Assembly (NCBI GenBank): GCA_002425405.1
Contig: DIME01000162.1
Coordinates: forward strand, 1 to 21,874
From: Candidatus Accumulibacter vicinus
Lineage (GTDB): Bacteria > Pseudomonadota > Gammaproteobacteria > Burkholderiales > Rhodocyclaceae
Direction: 5' to 3'
DNA: 21,874 bases
Positions 1 through 6,655 of this stretch are shown one piece after another. A model generated the notes under the pieces. It was not told the origin of the DNA and made no database searches. It saw nothing but the letters and a program-made list of their open reading frames with translations. How positions within the stretch are numbered: the stretch's first letter is position 1; every line of letters begins with the position of its first letter. A program made the position numbers and the translations under genes.

Positions 1-7
1 GCTGGAA

Positions 8-45
8 GGGGTCAGCTCACGAAACGGGAAAAATCGTACGCTAAG
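8..45 (+). repeat. Terminal inverted repeat copy 1 (left-type)
   Basis: This 38-bp Tn3-family IR begins GGGGTCAGCTCACGAAACGG and ends AAAATCGTACGCTAAG. Its central part (GCTCACGAAA) resembles copy 4 at 15871 rather than copies 2, 3 and 5, which read GTCTCAGAAAACGG or GCCTCAGAAAACGG. Its left flank is TGGAA (3-7). Confidence 0.85.
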
Positions 46-64
46 GTCCGAAGGTGCCCTTTAA

Positions 65-102
65 GGGGTCGTCTCAGAAAACGGAAAAAATCGTACGCTA
101 AG
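65..102 (+). repeat. Terminal inverted repeat copy 2 (left-type)
   Basis: This 38-bp IR begins GGGGTCGTCTCAGAAAACGG and ends AAAATCGTACGCTAAG. It differs from the reverse complement of the right IR at a single base (GTCTC here, GCCTC there). It lies only 19 bp after copy 1 in the same orientation. Its left flank is TTTAA. Confidence 0.92.
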
Positions 103-126
103 CCGTTCCTCAGCCCCACGATGCAA

Positions 127-150
127 ACAGCCCGCGCGAAGGCGGGCTGT
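127..150 (-). terminator. Hairpin terminator of the minus-strand small-protein operon
   Basis: A perfect 9-bp stem (ACAGCCCGC pairing with GCGGGCTGT) has a 6-nt loop and lies 25 bp downstream of the stop at 176-178. On the minus strand it is followed by TTTGC. The stem is strong but the T-tract is short. Confidence 0.6.
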
Positions 151-175
151 CGATGATGCCGGTGAAAGCTGGGCG

Positions 176-388
176 CTACCCGCAACACCCGCGCTGCGCC
201 TGAATCGGCGGGCATTTCACCGAGCCGAAGGAACAGAACACGCAGCAGTCGCCGGGGTTGGGGCGCAGCAACGCCTTGCAGTTGCAGCACTCGTAGAAGA
301 ACTGGCAGGCGTCGGTCGGCATGGTTTCCTGCTGGGCATATCCACAGCGTGGGCACGTCAACACGGACTCCAGGACAATGGGACTCAC
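176..388 (-). CDS. GDCCVxC-family small Cys-rich protein
   Basis: A 70-residue protein with 12 cysteines. It has CPRC (C12, C15), CCNC (C34, C35, C37), the family motif GDCCVFC (residues 47-52) and SVKCPP. I recognise it as the GDCCVxC domain family, some members of which are selenoproteins. Here the variable positions are ordinary residues and no in-frame UGA is involved. Members often lie in mercury or other metal-resistance clusters; the biochemical role is not established. The paired cysteines suggest zinc or thiophilic-metal binding in the cytoplasm, since no signal peptide is visible. The start is GTG at 386-388. It overlaps the upstream stop in a GTGA arrangement, so translation is probably coupled to the Met-rich gene before it. 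Confidence 0.82.
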   Translation of the reverse strand: MSPIVLESVLTCPRCGYAQQETMPTDACQFFYECCNCKALLRPNPGDCCVFCSFGSVKCPPIQAQRGCCG

Positions 389-783
389 GGCGCACCTTGC
401 CCGGTGGCGCGGACGCTCAGACTTACCTTGCCCTTGCTGGCAAGGTGCGCAACAACATGAATTGCGCTTGCCTCGCTGATCTTGAGCTTGGTCGCCAGGG
501 CCGTTGCATCTGCCGCGCCCTGGTCGTCCAGTGCCGCGAGCGCCTCACGTTCCAGGCTTTCCATCCACTCGCCGAACAGGGTGTGAAGTTCGGGCGTAGC
601 AAGCGCGGCCATCGACGTTGTCTTGTGGATGGCCGCCAGGATTTCCGAGCACATTCCCATCATCTGCTGCATGGGGTTGCCGGCCTCGCCGCCGGGCTGA
701 CTTCCCATCTGCCCCATCATCTTCTGCATCATGTCCATGGGGCCTTCGCCGCCCGAGCCCATCTGAGCCATCATCTTTTTCAT
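385..783 (-). CDS. Met-rich protein with winged-helix-like C-terminus, unknown function
   Basis: A 132-residue protein. Residues 1-45 are very rich in Met, Gln and Gly (repeated MM and QMG pairs, one Cys at 45). Residues 50-80 look helical, and residues 88-125 (ATALATKLKISEASAIHVVA, then a KGKVSL turn) resemble a winged-helix fold. No signal peptide is visible. I do not recognise a named family. Coupling to the GDCCVxC gene by a GTGA overlap suggests they act together, perhaps as a soft-metal sensor or buffer; that is inference. The ATG at 783 lies 4 bp from IR copy 3. No clear Shine-Dalgarno precedes it and the frame is closed upstream inside the IR, so the natural start or promoter may have been lost when the IR arrived. 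It could be read through from cadR, which is upstream on the same strand. Confidence 0.65.
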   Translation of the reverse strand: MKKMMAQMGSGGEGPMDMMQKMMGQMGSQPGGEAGNPMQQMMGMCSEILAAIHKTTSMAALATPELHTLFGEWMESLEREALAALDDQGAADATALATKLKISEASAIHVVAHLASKGKVSLSVRATGQGAP

Positions 784-786
784 CTT

Positions 787-825
787 AGGGTCGTCTCAGA
801 AAACGGGAAAAAATCGTACGTTAAG
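787..825 (+). repeat. Terminal inverted repeat copy 3 (left-type, slightly degenerate)
   Basis: This is a 39-bp IR-like sequence. It starts AGGGTCGTCTCAGAAAACGG (first base A instead of G), has one extra G before the A-run, and ends ATCGTACGTTAAG, where other copies have GCTAAG. It probably marks the original left end of the cad-czc cargo. It lies between cadR and the Met-rich gene. Confidence 0.88.
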
Positions 826-858
826 ACTCGTTGACCAGCCGCCGCAACGCAGCGCCGA

Positions 859-1329
859 TCAACGTTCCTTCGCTTTTTGCGTCGTCACTGCTGGATGTTT
901 TCTCCCCGCCGGATGGCATACGCACGCCTCGCCATGGGCGGCGGCCTCCAGTTCGTGCAGGATGCCGCAGTCCGCAGCCACGTGCCCGGCCCCGCAGCTC
1001 GCCCGCAACGCCACCAACTGATTCTCCAGGGCGTTCAGGGACTTCAACCGCGCCCGCACCCGTCCGAGATGCTCGTCGATCAGCCGGTTGATCTCACCGC
1101 AATCGGCCTCCGGGTGGGCGACGAAATCGAGCAGGTGCCTGATCTCCGCAAGCGACATGTCAAGCGCCCGACAGTGGCGGACGAAGCTCAGGCGTTCCAG
1201 GTGTGCCGCGCCGTAGGCGCGGTAGCCATTCGCTGCCCGGGCGGGCGGCGGCAGCAACCTCGCCTTCTCGTAGTAGCGAATCGTTTCGACATCGACGCCG
1301 GTCGCCTGGCCAAGTTCTCCGATCCGCAT
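859..1329 (-). CDS. cadR: Cd(II)/Pb(II)-responsive MerR-family regulator, CadR/PbrR type
   Basis: A 156-residue MerR-family activator. The N-terminal winged helix begins MRIGELGQATGVDVETIRYY. A long dimerisation helix covers about residues 78-110. Cys77, Cys112 and Cys121 fall where CadR/PbrR proteins bind divalent soft metals. An extra ACVCH motif and several His lie in the C-terminal tail, as in many CadR proteins. In this family the dimer binds an over-long promoter spacer and untwists it when Cd, Pb or Zn binds. I chose the ATG at 1327-1329 because GAGGAGGTG lies just upstream; a start five codons earlier would include that site. The gene is divergent from the Met-rich gene and its promoter at 1364-1394. 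A near-identical operator precedes cadA. The exact metal preference cannot be read from sequence. Confidence 0.9.
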   Translation of the reverse strand: MRIGELGQATGVDVETIRYYEKARLLPPPARAANGYRAYGAAHLERLSFVRHCRALDMSLAEIRHLLDFVAHPEADCGEINRLIDEHLGRVRARLKSLNALENQLVALRASCGAGHVAADCGILHELEAAAHGEACVCHPAGRKHPAVTTQKAKER

Positions 1330-1363
1330 GACACCTCCTCGCACGATTGCTCATGCTAAGCCG

Positions 1364-1394
1364 TTGACCCCGGAGCGACTACAGGGTTTTCAAT
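1364..1394 (+). promoter_or_regulatory. CadR-type operator-promoter of the Met-rich gene
   Basis: TTGACC (1364-1369) and TTCAAT (1389-1394) are separated by 19 bp, the over-long spacer typical of MerR-family promoters. The spacer region carries the ACCC...GGGT dyad (1367-1387) of the CadR/PbrR operator. The right half and -10 (ACTACAGGGTTTTCAATG) are identical to the copy at 2102-2132. Confidence 0.8.
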
Positions 1395-1447
1395 GTTGAC
1401 ACTGCCGCAGCGGGCAGGACTCAGGGAACCCTCGAAAGGAGCGCAAG

Positions 1448-1960
1448 ATGAAACCATTGATCACGTTGGGATTGGCCGCGGCCCTCGCGATGCCGGCGCC
1501 GTCCCTCTTTGCCGCCGACCCGCCAGCCGGCGCGGGCGGGCAGACGAAACAGGAGGCCCCCGGCACGACGGACTTTGACAAGCAGATGGCGCAGGTGCAG
1601 GAGAACATGAGAGCGATGCAGGAGCAGATGGACAGGATCCGCCAGACGGAGGATCCCCAGGCGCGGCAGAAACTGCTCCAGGACCACTGGACCACGATGC
1701 AGAACAACATGCAGATGATGCACGGCATGTGGGCACCGGGGATGATGGGGTGTTGCGGCGGGGCGCCGATGATGGGCCAGGGCCGTATGGGCGGCCGCAT
1801 GATGGGCGGGCCCATGTGGGGGGACTACCGGCGTCTGACGCCCGAGCAACTCAAGCAGCGCCAATTCATGATGGAGCAATACATGCCGATGCAGCAGATG
1901 ATGATGGATCAAATGATGCAGCATCAGCAGTGGATGTCGCAGCAGCCGCAGCCGAAGTGA
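1448..1960 (+). CDS. Periplasmic Met-rich metal-binding protein
   Basis: A 170-residue protein with a Sec signal peptide (residues 1-23, ending SLFAA). The mature part has a polar helical segment (about 43-80) with Met at intervals. Then come a Met/Gly/His stretch (83-124) with MMHGMW and a MGCCGG motif (Cys102-103), and a second Met/Gln-rich stretch (140-163). Such composition is typical of periplasmic copper or soft-metal chelators; I do not recognise a named family. The start is supported by AAAGGAG at 1435-1441. Its promoter is the CadR-type operator at 1364-1394, so Cd/Pb/Zn induction is likely. The stop codon lies inside a 9-bp hairpin (1952-1984). It probably buffers metal delivered to the periplasm by the ATPase downstream. 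Confidence 0.8.
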   Translation: MKPLITLGLAAALAMPAPSLFAADPPAGAGGQTKQEAPGTTDFDKQMAQVQENMRAMQEQMDRIRQTEDPQARQKLLQDHWTTMQNNMQMMHGMWAPGMMGCCGGAPMMGQGRMGGRMMGGPMWGDYRRLTPEQLKQRQFMMEQYMPMQQMMMDQMMQHQQWMSQQPQPK

Positions 1961-1984
1961 GCCGTCCCGGGGTGGTCACTTCGG
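1952..1984 (+). terminator. Hairpin spanning the stop codon of the Met-rich gene
   Basis: A perfect 9-bp inverted repeat (CCGAAGTGA with TCACTTCGG) surrounds a 15-nt loop. The stop codon TGA is the last part of the left arm. No T-run follows, so it may be an mRNA-stabilising or partial-termination structure rather than a classical terminator. Confidence 0.4.
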
Positions 1985-2031
1985 TGTCATGCCCCGCGAG
2001 CGACCGTTGCATTCCTCGTGCAGGACCACCA

Positions 2032-2103
2032 TGAAGCAATCCGTTTTCGTCATCACCCACATGGACTGCCCGACCGAGGAGGCGCTGATTAGGGTAAGTG
2101 GTT
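2032..2103 (+). pseudogene. Relic 5' end of a second metal P-type ATPase
   Basis: An ATG-initiated frame of 23 codons encodes MKQSVFVIT, then HMDCPTEEALIR, before running into unrelated sequence (VSG) and a TGA. The MDCPTEEALIR segment is the characteristic start of the N-terminal heavy-metal-binding domain of Zn/Cd/Pb-exporting ATPases. The rest of that gene is missing. The sequence changes at about 2091-2100, directly into the operator-promoter of the intact ATPase gene. This looks like the scar of an older cadA-like gene replaced or deleted upstream of the present one. A weak AGGA lies before the ATG. Confidence 0.7.
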
Positions 2104-2132
2104 GACTCTGTGGTCACTACAGGGTTTTCAAT
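2102..2132 (+). promoter_or_regulatory. CadR-type operator-promoter of cadA
   Basis: TTGACT (2102-2107) and TTCAAT (2127-2132) have a 19-bp spacer. The sequence from ACTACAGGGT through the -10 is identical to the promoter at 1364-1394. The left half-site is weaker here (ACTCT in place of ACCCC). It lies 20-50 bp before the cadA ATG. Confidence 0.8.
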
Positions 2133-2151
2133 GGCGTCAAGGAGCGTGATC

Positions 2152-4386
2152 ATGAACAAAGTGACTGAAGATACCCAGCTCTGCAATGTCGGGGGTGCAT
2201 GCGCGCAGGACGCGACGCCGTCGCAGGAGCTTTTGCCCGGCGCGGCGGCCGAGAATACGGTTTATCGCATTCCGGCAATGGATTGCGCTACCGAAGAGAT
2301 GGAGATCAGGCAGGCGCTGTCGTCGGTCGTCGGGGTTCGCCGGCTTGGCTTCGCGCTGGGTACGCGCACGCTTATGATCACGGCCGGCGCGGCCGGGCAG
2401 CAACAGGCACAAGATGCAATACGTGCGGCGGGCTTCGAGATCAATCTCGTCGATGCGGGGCAGTCTGGCCAGACGTTGCAAGCCGAGTCCGCTGACGACG
2501 ATCGGCGAATCGGAGCTGGGCTCGCGCGGCTGATGGGTGCCCTGATCTTGGCGGTGGGCGCTGAAGCATTGGCCTACCTTGCACCGGCAACCCTCCTGGT
2601 CAAGGTCGTGGGTATGGCCCTTGCTGCTGCGGCAATCGGCTTGTCGGGTTTGAGCGTTTATAAGAAGGGGCTCGTCGCGCTCAGTCGTGCTCGCCTGAAC
2701 ATCAATGCCCTGATGTCCGTCGCCGTCACGGGCGCATTCGTGATTGGCCAGTGGCCCGAGGCGGCCATGGTCATGGCGCTCTATGCCATCGCCGAGTTGA
2801 TCGAGGCGCGCGCGGTCGACCAGGCACGCAATGCGATCACGAGCCTGATGGCCCTGGCCCCTGACGAAGCCGAGGTGAGGCAGGCGGACGGAAGTTGGGT
2901 GCGCGTCGCGGCGGCCTCGGTGCACCTGGAGGCCATCATTCGCGTGAAACCCGGCGAGCGTGTGCCACTTGATGGTGTCGTGACCGTCGGAAACAGTGCG
3001 ATCAACCAGGCGCCGGTCACGGGCGAAAGTATTCCCGTCGACAAGCAACCCGGCGATCTCGTCTTTGCCGGGACGATCAATGAAACCGGGTTGCTCGAAT
3101 GTCGCGTGACGGCCGTGGCGAGCAATACGACGCTGGCACGCATCATTCATGCTGTGGAAGAAGCACAGAGCACGCGGGCGCCCACGCAGCGATTCGTCGA
3201 CCGTTTCGCGGCGATCTACACGCCCGCCATCTTCGTGATCGCGCTGGCGGTGGCGATCGTCGGACCATTGGGATTCGGCTGGCCATGGCTTGATGCGCTC
3301 TACAAGGCGCTGGTCCTGCTCGTCATCGCCTGTCCCTGCGCGCTGGTCATCTCCACACCGGTGACCGTCGTGAGCGGGCTCACCGCGGCTGCACGACGGG
3401 GCATTCTGATCAAGGGTGGAACGTACCTCGAGGATGCGCGCAAGATCAAGGCGATCGCGCTTGACAAGACCGGCACCGTGACCGAAGGCAAGCCACGCCT
3501 CGTGGCCTTCGACGCCATCGCCGCCGACCATACCGAGCAGCGAACCGGGAGCCTTGCCGCAAGCCTTGCCGCCCACTCGGACCATCCGGTCTCGAAAGCC
3601 ATTGCGGCCGGGCTCGATCACCCGCTGGAGGCCGTCGACGAATTCAATGCCCTTGCGGGGCGCGGTGTTCAGGGGCGCGTCGGCGACGACGTCCATGCTC
3701 TGGGTAACCACCGTTTGATCGAAGATCGCGGCCAGTGCAGTGCTGAACTCGAGGCACGGCTGGCGGAGCACGAATCGCAAGGACGCACTGTCACGCTGCT
3801 GGCCTCGTCGACGAAGGTGCTGGGCCTGTTCGCGGTCGCGGACACGATCAAGGCATCGTCCCGGACTGCCATTGCCGAATTGCGTGCGCTGGGGGTCACC
3901 CCGGTGATGCTGACCGGCGACAATGAAGCGACCGCACGGTCGATTGCCGCGCAGGCCGGTATCGAGGATGCCCGCGGCAATCTACTGCCTGAAGACAAAC
4001 TCGCTGCGATTCGCGACCTGCAGCGCCAATATGGTCCTACGGCAATGACAGGGGACGGCATTAACGATGCGCCGGCACTTGCTCAGGCCGACATGGGGAT
4101 CGCCATGGGCGCGGCGGGCACCGATACGGCGATGGAGGCGGCTGACATCGTGATCATGAACGACGATCTGCGCCGTATCCCCGAGACGATCCGTTTGTCG
4201 CGGCGCACGCATTCGGTACTGTGGCAGAACATTACCCTGGCGCTCGGCATCAAGAGCGTTTTTCTGGTGCTCGCTCTTCTGGGGTCGGCCACGATGTGGA
4301 TGGCCGTGTTTGCCGATATGGGCGCGAGCCTGCTCGTCGTGTTCAACGGCCTGCGCCTCTTGCGCCCGACCGAACGCACGGACTGA
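2152..4386 (+). CDS. cadA: Cd(II)/Zn(II)/Pb(II)-exporting P1B-type ATPase
   Basis: A 744-residue P1B-type ATPase exporting divalent soft metals from cytoplasm to periplasm. Visible in order: N-terminal metal-binding domain with MDCATEE (residues 43-49), membrane segments from about 125, actuator motif TGES (290-293), transmembrane metal site CPC (394-396), phosphorylation motif DKTGT (Asp438), HP motif in HSDHP (about 482), ATP hinge GDGINDAP (634-641), and two C-terminal helices. CPC with an MDC..EE domain fits the Zn/Cd/Pb group rather than copper. The start is ATG 2152, with AAGGAG at 2139-2144. A longer frame from GTG 2098 would include the promoter and is rejected. The CadR-type promoter lies directly upstream. 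The gene converges with the sensor kinase gene. Confidence 0.93.
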   Translation: MNKVTEDTQLCNVGGACAQDATPSQELLPGAAAENTVYRIPAMDCATEEMEIRQALSSVVGVRRLGFALGTRTLMITAGAAGQQQAQDAIRAAGFEINLVDAGQSGQTLQAESADDDRRIGAGLARLMGALILAVGAEALAYLAPATLLVKVVGMALAAAAIGLSGLSVYKKGLVALSRARLNINALMSVAVTGAFVIGQWPEAAMVMALYAIAELIEARAVDQARNAITSLMALAPDEAEVRQADGSWVRVAAASVHLEAIIRVKPGERVPLDGVVTVGNSAINQAPVTGESIPVDKQPGDLVFAGTINETGLLECRVTAVASNTTLARIIHAVEEAQSTRAPTQRFVDRFAAIYTPAIFVIALAVAIVGPLGFGWPWLDALYKALVLLVIACPCALVISTPVTVVSGLTAAARRGILIKGGTYLEDARKIKAIALDKTGTVTEGKPRLVAFDAIAADHTEQRTGSLAASLAAHSDHPVSKAIAAGLDHPLEAVDEFNALAGRGVQGRVGDDVHALGNHRLIEDRGQCSAELEARLAEHESQGRTVTLLASSTKVLGLFAVADTIKASSRTAIAELRALGVTPVMLTGDNEATARSIAAQAGIEDARGNLLPEDKLAAIRDLQRQYGPTAMTGDGINDAPALAQADMGIAMGAAGTDTAMEAADIVIMNDDLRRIPETIRLSRRTHSVLWQNITLALGIKSVFLVLALLGSATMWMAVFADMGASLLVVFNGLRLLRPTERTD

Positions 4387-4457
4387 GGGACGGAACATCG
4401 GTGGAGGAGAAGTATCGTGCATGCGAGCAGCCGCTGCGAAACGGGCGCTGACCAACG

Positions 4458-5801
4458 CTACCGGTCGCTGTACGGAACCGAGAATCCGATCGTCGTCATT
4501 CCCTGAGAGGAACGAGCAAACGTCCGCCCCCCATGCATGCGCGCGATCGCGGCAACAATCGCAAGGCCCAAGCCATAGTTGTTATCCTCGCCATGCTTGC
4601 GCGCAGCATCGACCCGGTAGAAACGGTCAAAGAGGCGAGAAAGGTGCTCTTCGGCAATCTCGGGACCCGTATTGGTAACGGATAACGCGACTTCTCCCGG
4701 CGCCGCTTCGTGGATATCGACCTCGATCGTCGTGCCAGGTTGCGCGTATCGGGTGGCATTCGACAAAAGATTCGACAGCGCCTGCCGAACGAGACGACCA
4801 TCGACGCACGCTACGGCATCGCCAATGATCCCGATCGTGAGCCGCGCCTCGAGCAGCGGGGCCTCATGGTACTCGGCGACTTCACGCGCAAGCGCGGCAA
4901 GACTGCTGATCGTGCGGGTGCGTGCCTTGACGCCCCGGTCCGCATTGGACAGGAACAGCATGTCGTGCACGAGACTCGAAAGACGGTGTAGCTCTTCGAG
5001 GTTTGAACCCATGATGTCGCGAAGCTCAGCCGCGTCACCTTTGCCCTTCAGCGCCAGTTCCGTCTGCCCTATCAGCGTCGTCAAGGGGGTTCGCAGTTCG
5101 TGTGCGACGTCTGCGTTGAAACCTTCCAATTGGATGTACGCTCCCTGCAAGCGTTCGAGCACGGCGTTGAACTGCTGAACCAGCGGCTGCACTTCCTCTG
5201 CCTGCGCGGCGCCGTCGAGCCGTTCTGCGAGCCGTTCGGGCACGAGACGCATCGCCTGTTGCGCCAGTTCGTTGACCGGCTCGAGCGCTCGACGCACCAG
5301 CCACGCTCCTCCCAATGAAATCGCGATCGTGCCTGTCAAGGCGCAGGCGGCCAGTGTCCATGCAAGTCCGCGCAGCAACTGATCGTCGGATGAAACGTCC
5401 AACGTCAGTTCTGCCTGCATCAGGGCGAAGGGATGTGTTGGAGAAGCGATCTCGAAGACCACCCGCTTCTCGTTTGCGAGCATGAGGAGGCCTCGATCAT
5501 CGGCGCCGTAGACCCACTGGCCCGATGCGGAGCGCAGGCGCAAGCGCAGATCGGATCGACCGGCAAAAAAGTCGTCGAGCTTGTGACGCAAGATGGCCAG
5601 GTCGCCCGGGGTCGTAAGCTCTTCAACGAGATGTTCAATCACCTGACGATGTTGCTCGAGCGAAACCGCCTGCCGGGACGCCAGACTCAAGTGTGTGGCC
5701 ACATACACGGCTGCGCAGACCAGACCCAAGCCGACGAGGGTCAGGAGGGCAAGCCCTCGCGAGAGCCACCGGCGCAGCGAACGAGGGGCCGCCGGTTTCA
5801 T
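4458..5801 (-). CDS. czcS: Heavy-metal sensor histidine kinase, CzcS/CusS type
   Basis: A 447-residue inner-membrane kinase. TM1 is about residues 13-36 and TM2 about 146-168, enclosing a periplasmic sensor of about 110 residues. A HAMP region follows (169-222), then the H-box AHELRTPL with His234, the N-box SNLLSNATRY (Asn348), and the G-boxes NTGPEI (about 377) and NYGLGLAIV (about 408). This layout is that of the heavy-metal sensor kinase family (CzcS, CusS, CopS). It should phosphorylate the response regulator encoded upstream. The two genes overlap in an ATGA, so they are translationally coupled. The periplasmic part contains only a few His residues, so the metal cannot be predicted. The czcA cargo favours Zn/Cd/Co over Cu. 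Confidence 0.9.
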   Translation of the reverse strand: MKPAAPRSLRRWLSRGLALLTLVGLGLVCAAVYVATHLSLASRQAVSLEQHRQVIEHLVEELTTPGDLAILRHKLDDFFAGRSDLRLRLRSASGQWVYGADDRGLLMLANEKRVVFEIASPTHPFALMQAELTLDVSSDDQLLRGLAWTLAACALTGTIAISLGGAWLVRRALEPVNELAQQAMRLVPERLAERLDGAAQAEEVQPLVQQFNAVLERLQGAYIQLEGFNADVAHELRTPLTTLIGQTELALKGKGDAAELRDIMGSNLEELHRLSSLVHDMLFLSNADRGVKARTRTISSLAALAREVAEYHEAPLLEARLTIGIIGDAVACVDGRLVRQALSNLLSNATRYAQPGTTIEVDIHEAAPGEVALSVTNTGPEIAEEHLSRLFDRFYRVDAARKHGEDNNYGLGLAIVAAIARMHGGRTFARSSQGMTTIGFSVPYSDR

Positions 5802-6487
5802 TCTTCCCGGCTTTCGAGCACGTAGCCCATCCCCCGGACCGTGTGCAGAAGCTTCCGGTCGAAGGGATCGTCCAGTTTCCCGCGCAGGCGGCGAACGGCG
5901 ACTTCGACGACATTGGTATTGCTGTCGAAATTCATGTCCCAGACCTGCTCGGCCAGGACGGTGCGGGAGAGGACCTCCCCCTGCCGGCGCAGCAGCAACG
6001 TCAGTAGCGTGAACTCCTTGGCGGTCAGCTCCAGCCGCAGCCCGCCGCGGGTCGCCCTGCGGCGCATCAGGTCGAGTTCGAGGTCTTCGAGGCGAAGCAT
6101 GTTGAGTTCCGCCGCGGGTGACGCGGAAAGGGCACCCCGGCGCATCAAGGCCTGCACCCGCGCGAGCAGTTCGGACAGCGCAAACGGTTTGCCGAGGTAA
6201 TCGTCGGCGCCGTCCTGTAGCCCCCGTACCCGGTCTTCGATCCTGTCGCGCGCCGTCAGCATGAGGACCGGAACCTGATTACTCTTGCGCAGTTCGTTCA
6301 GGACGCCGAAGCCGTCGACGACCGGCAGCATGACATCCAGCAGGATCAGATCGTATTGCCCTTCGCGGGCGAAGTGCAGTCCGGTGGCCCCGTCATTGGC
6401 GACATCGACAACGTAGCTGCTCTCCGACAAGGCCTTGCGAAGATAGTCGGCAAGCTTGGGCTCGTCTTCAATCACCAGGACTTTCAT
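5798..6487 (-). CDS. czcR: OmpR-family response regulator, CzcR/CusR type
   Basis: A 229-residue two-component regulator. The receiver domain covers residues 1-115, with the acidic pocket (E7, D8, E9), phosphoacceptor Asp51 in ILLDVMLP, and Lys100 in GKPF. The OmpR/PhoB winged helix (about 128-226) includes ELTAKEFTLL and the recognition region NVVEVAVRRLRGKLD. Length and sequence match regulators paired with metal sensor kinases (CzcR, CopR, CusR, IrlR). The stop codon overlaps the kinase start (ATGA). A dyad at 6521-6538, 33 bp upstream of the start, is a likely binding site shared with the divergent DUF4148 gene. Expected role: activation of the czc-side genes when metal reaches the periplasm. 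Confidence 0.9.
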   Translation of the reverse strand: MKVLVIEDEPKLADYLRKALSESSYVVDVANDGATGLHFAREGQYDLILLDVMLPVVDGFGVLNELRKSNQVPVLMLTARDRIEDRVRGLQDGADDYLGKPFALSELLARVQALMRRGALSASPAAELNMLRLEDLELDLMRRRATRGGLRLELTAKEFTLLTLLLRRQGEVLSRTVLAEQVWDMNFDSNTNVVEVAVRRLRGKLDDPFDRKLLHTVRGMGYVLESREE

Positions 6488-6520
6488 GATCGAATTATGT
6501 CAAGAACCGGCTGAGCCGGA

Positions 6521-6538
6521 CATTACAAAAACGTAATG
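6521..6538. promoter_or_regulatory. Putative CzcR/CopR-type box
   Basis: A perfect dyad CATTAC-AAAAAC-GTAATG lies in the 168-bp divergent region between czcR and the DUF4148 gene. It resembles the ATTACA...TGTAAT boxes bound by metal-responsive OmpR-type regulators. A TATAGT (6571-6576) downstream could be the -10 of an activated rightward promoter. The box centre is then about 42 bp upstream of that element. Confidence 0.6.
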
Positions 6539-6655
6539 CGGCAGTTCGCAAATTGACGAAGCGGCCTTCGTATAGTCGATTCATGCCTTCACCCTCAAGG
6601 CATCGGCAGGCCCAAACCGGTCTGGCGTCACGGATGATTCGACAGGAGTTCCATC

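Noticed and set aside
176..388. Selenocysteine in the GDCCVxC protein
   Set aside because: The motif positions are encoded by ordinary Cys and Phe codons, and the frame contains no internal TGA.
12..395. 127-codon minus-strand frame across IR copies 1 and 2
   Set aside because: It overlaps the better-supported GDCCVxC gene, runs through two IRs and has no domain.
65..825. Reading 65-825 as a MITE-like element
   Set aside because: The two IRs are direct, not inverted, so they cannot be the two ends of one simple element.
349..834. 161-codon plus-strand frame
   Set aside because: It is antisense to the Met-rich gene. The His/Leu-rich composition is the mirror image of Met-rich codons.
2098..2151. 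GTG start 18 codons upstream for cadA
   Set aside because: It would begin inside the CadR-type promoter (before its -10), while ATG 2152 has AAGGAG at correct spacing.
2137..3780. 547-codon open frame on the minus strand opposite cadA
   Set aside because: It is antisense to a fully motif-supported ATPase, has no recognisable domain and an Arg/His-rich composition typical of GC-rich shadow frames.
6553..6576. TTGACG and TATAGT as a constitutive promoter before the DUF4148 gene
   Set aside because: The spacer is only 12 bp. The TATAGT may be a -10 of an activated promoter, but the pair is not a sigma70 promoter.
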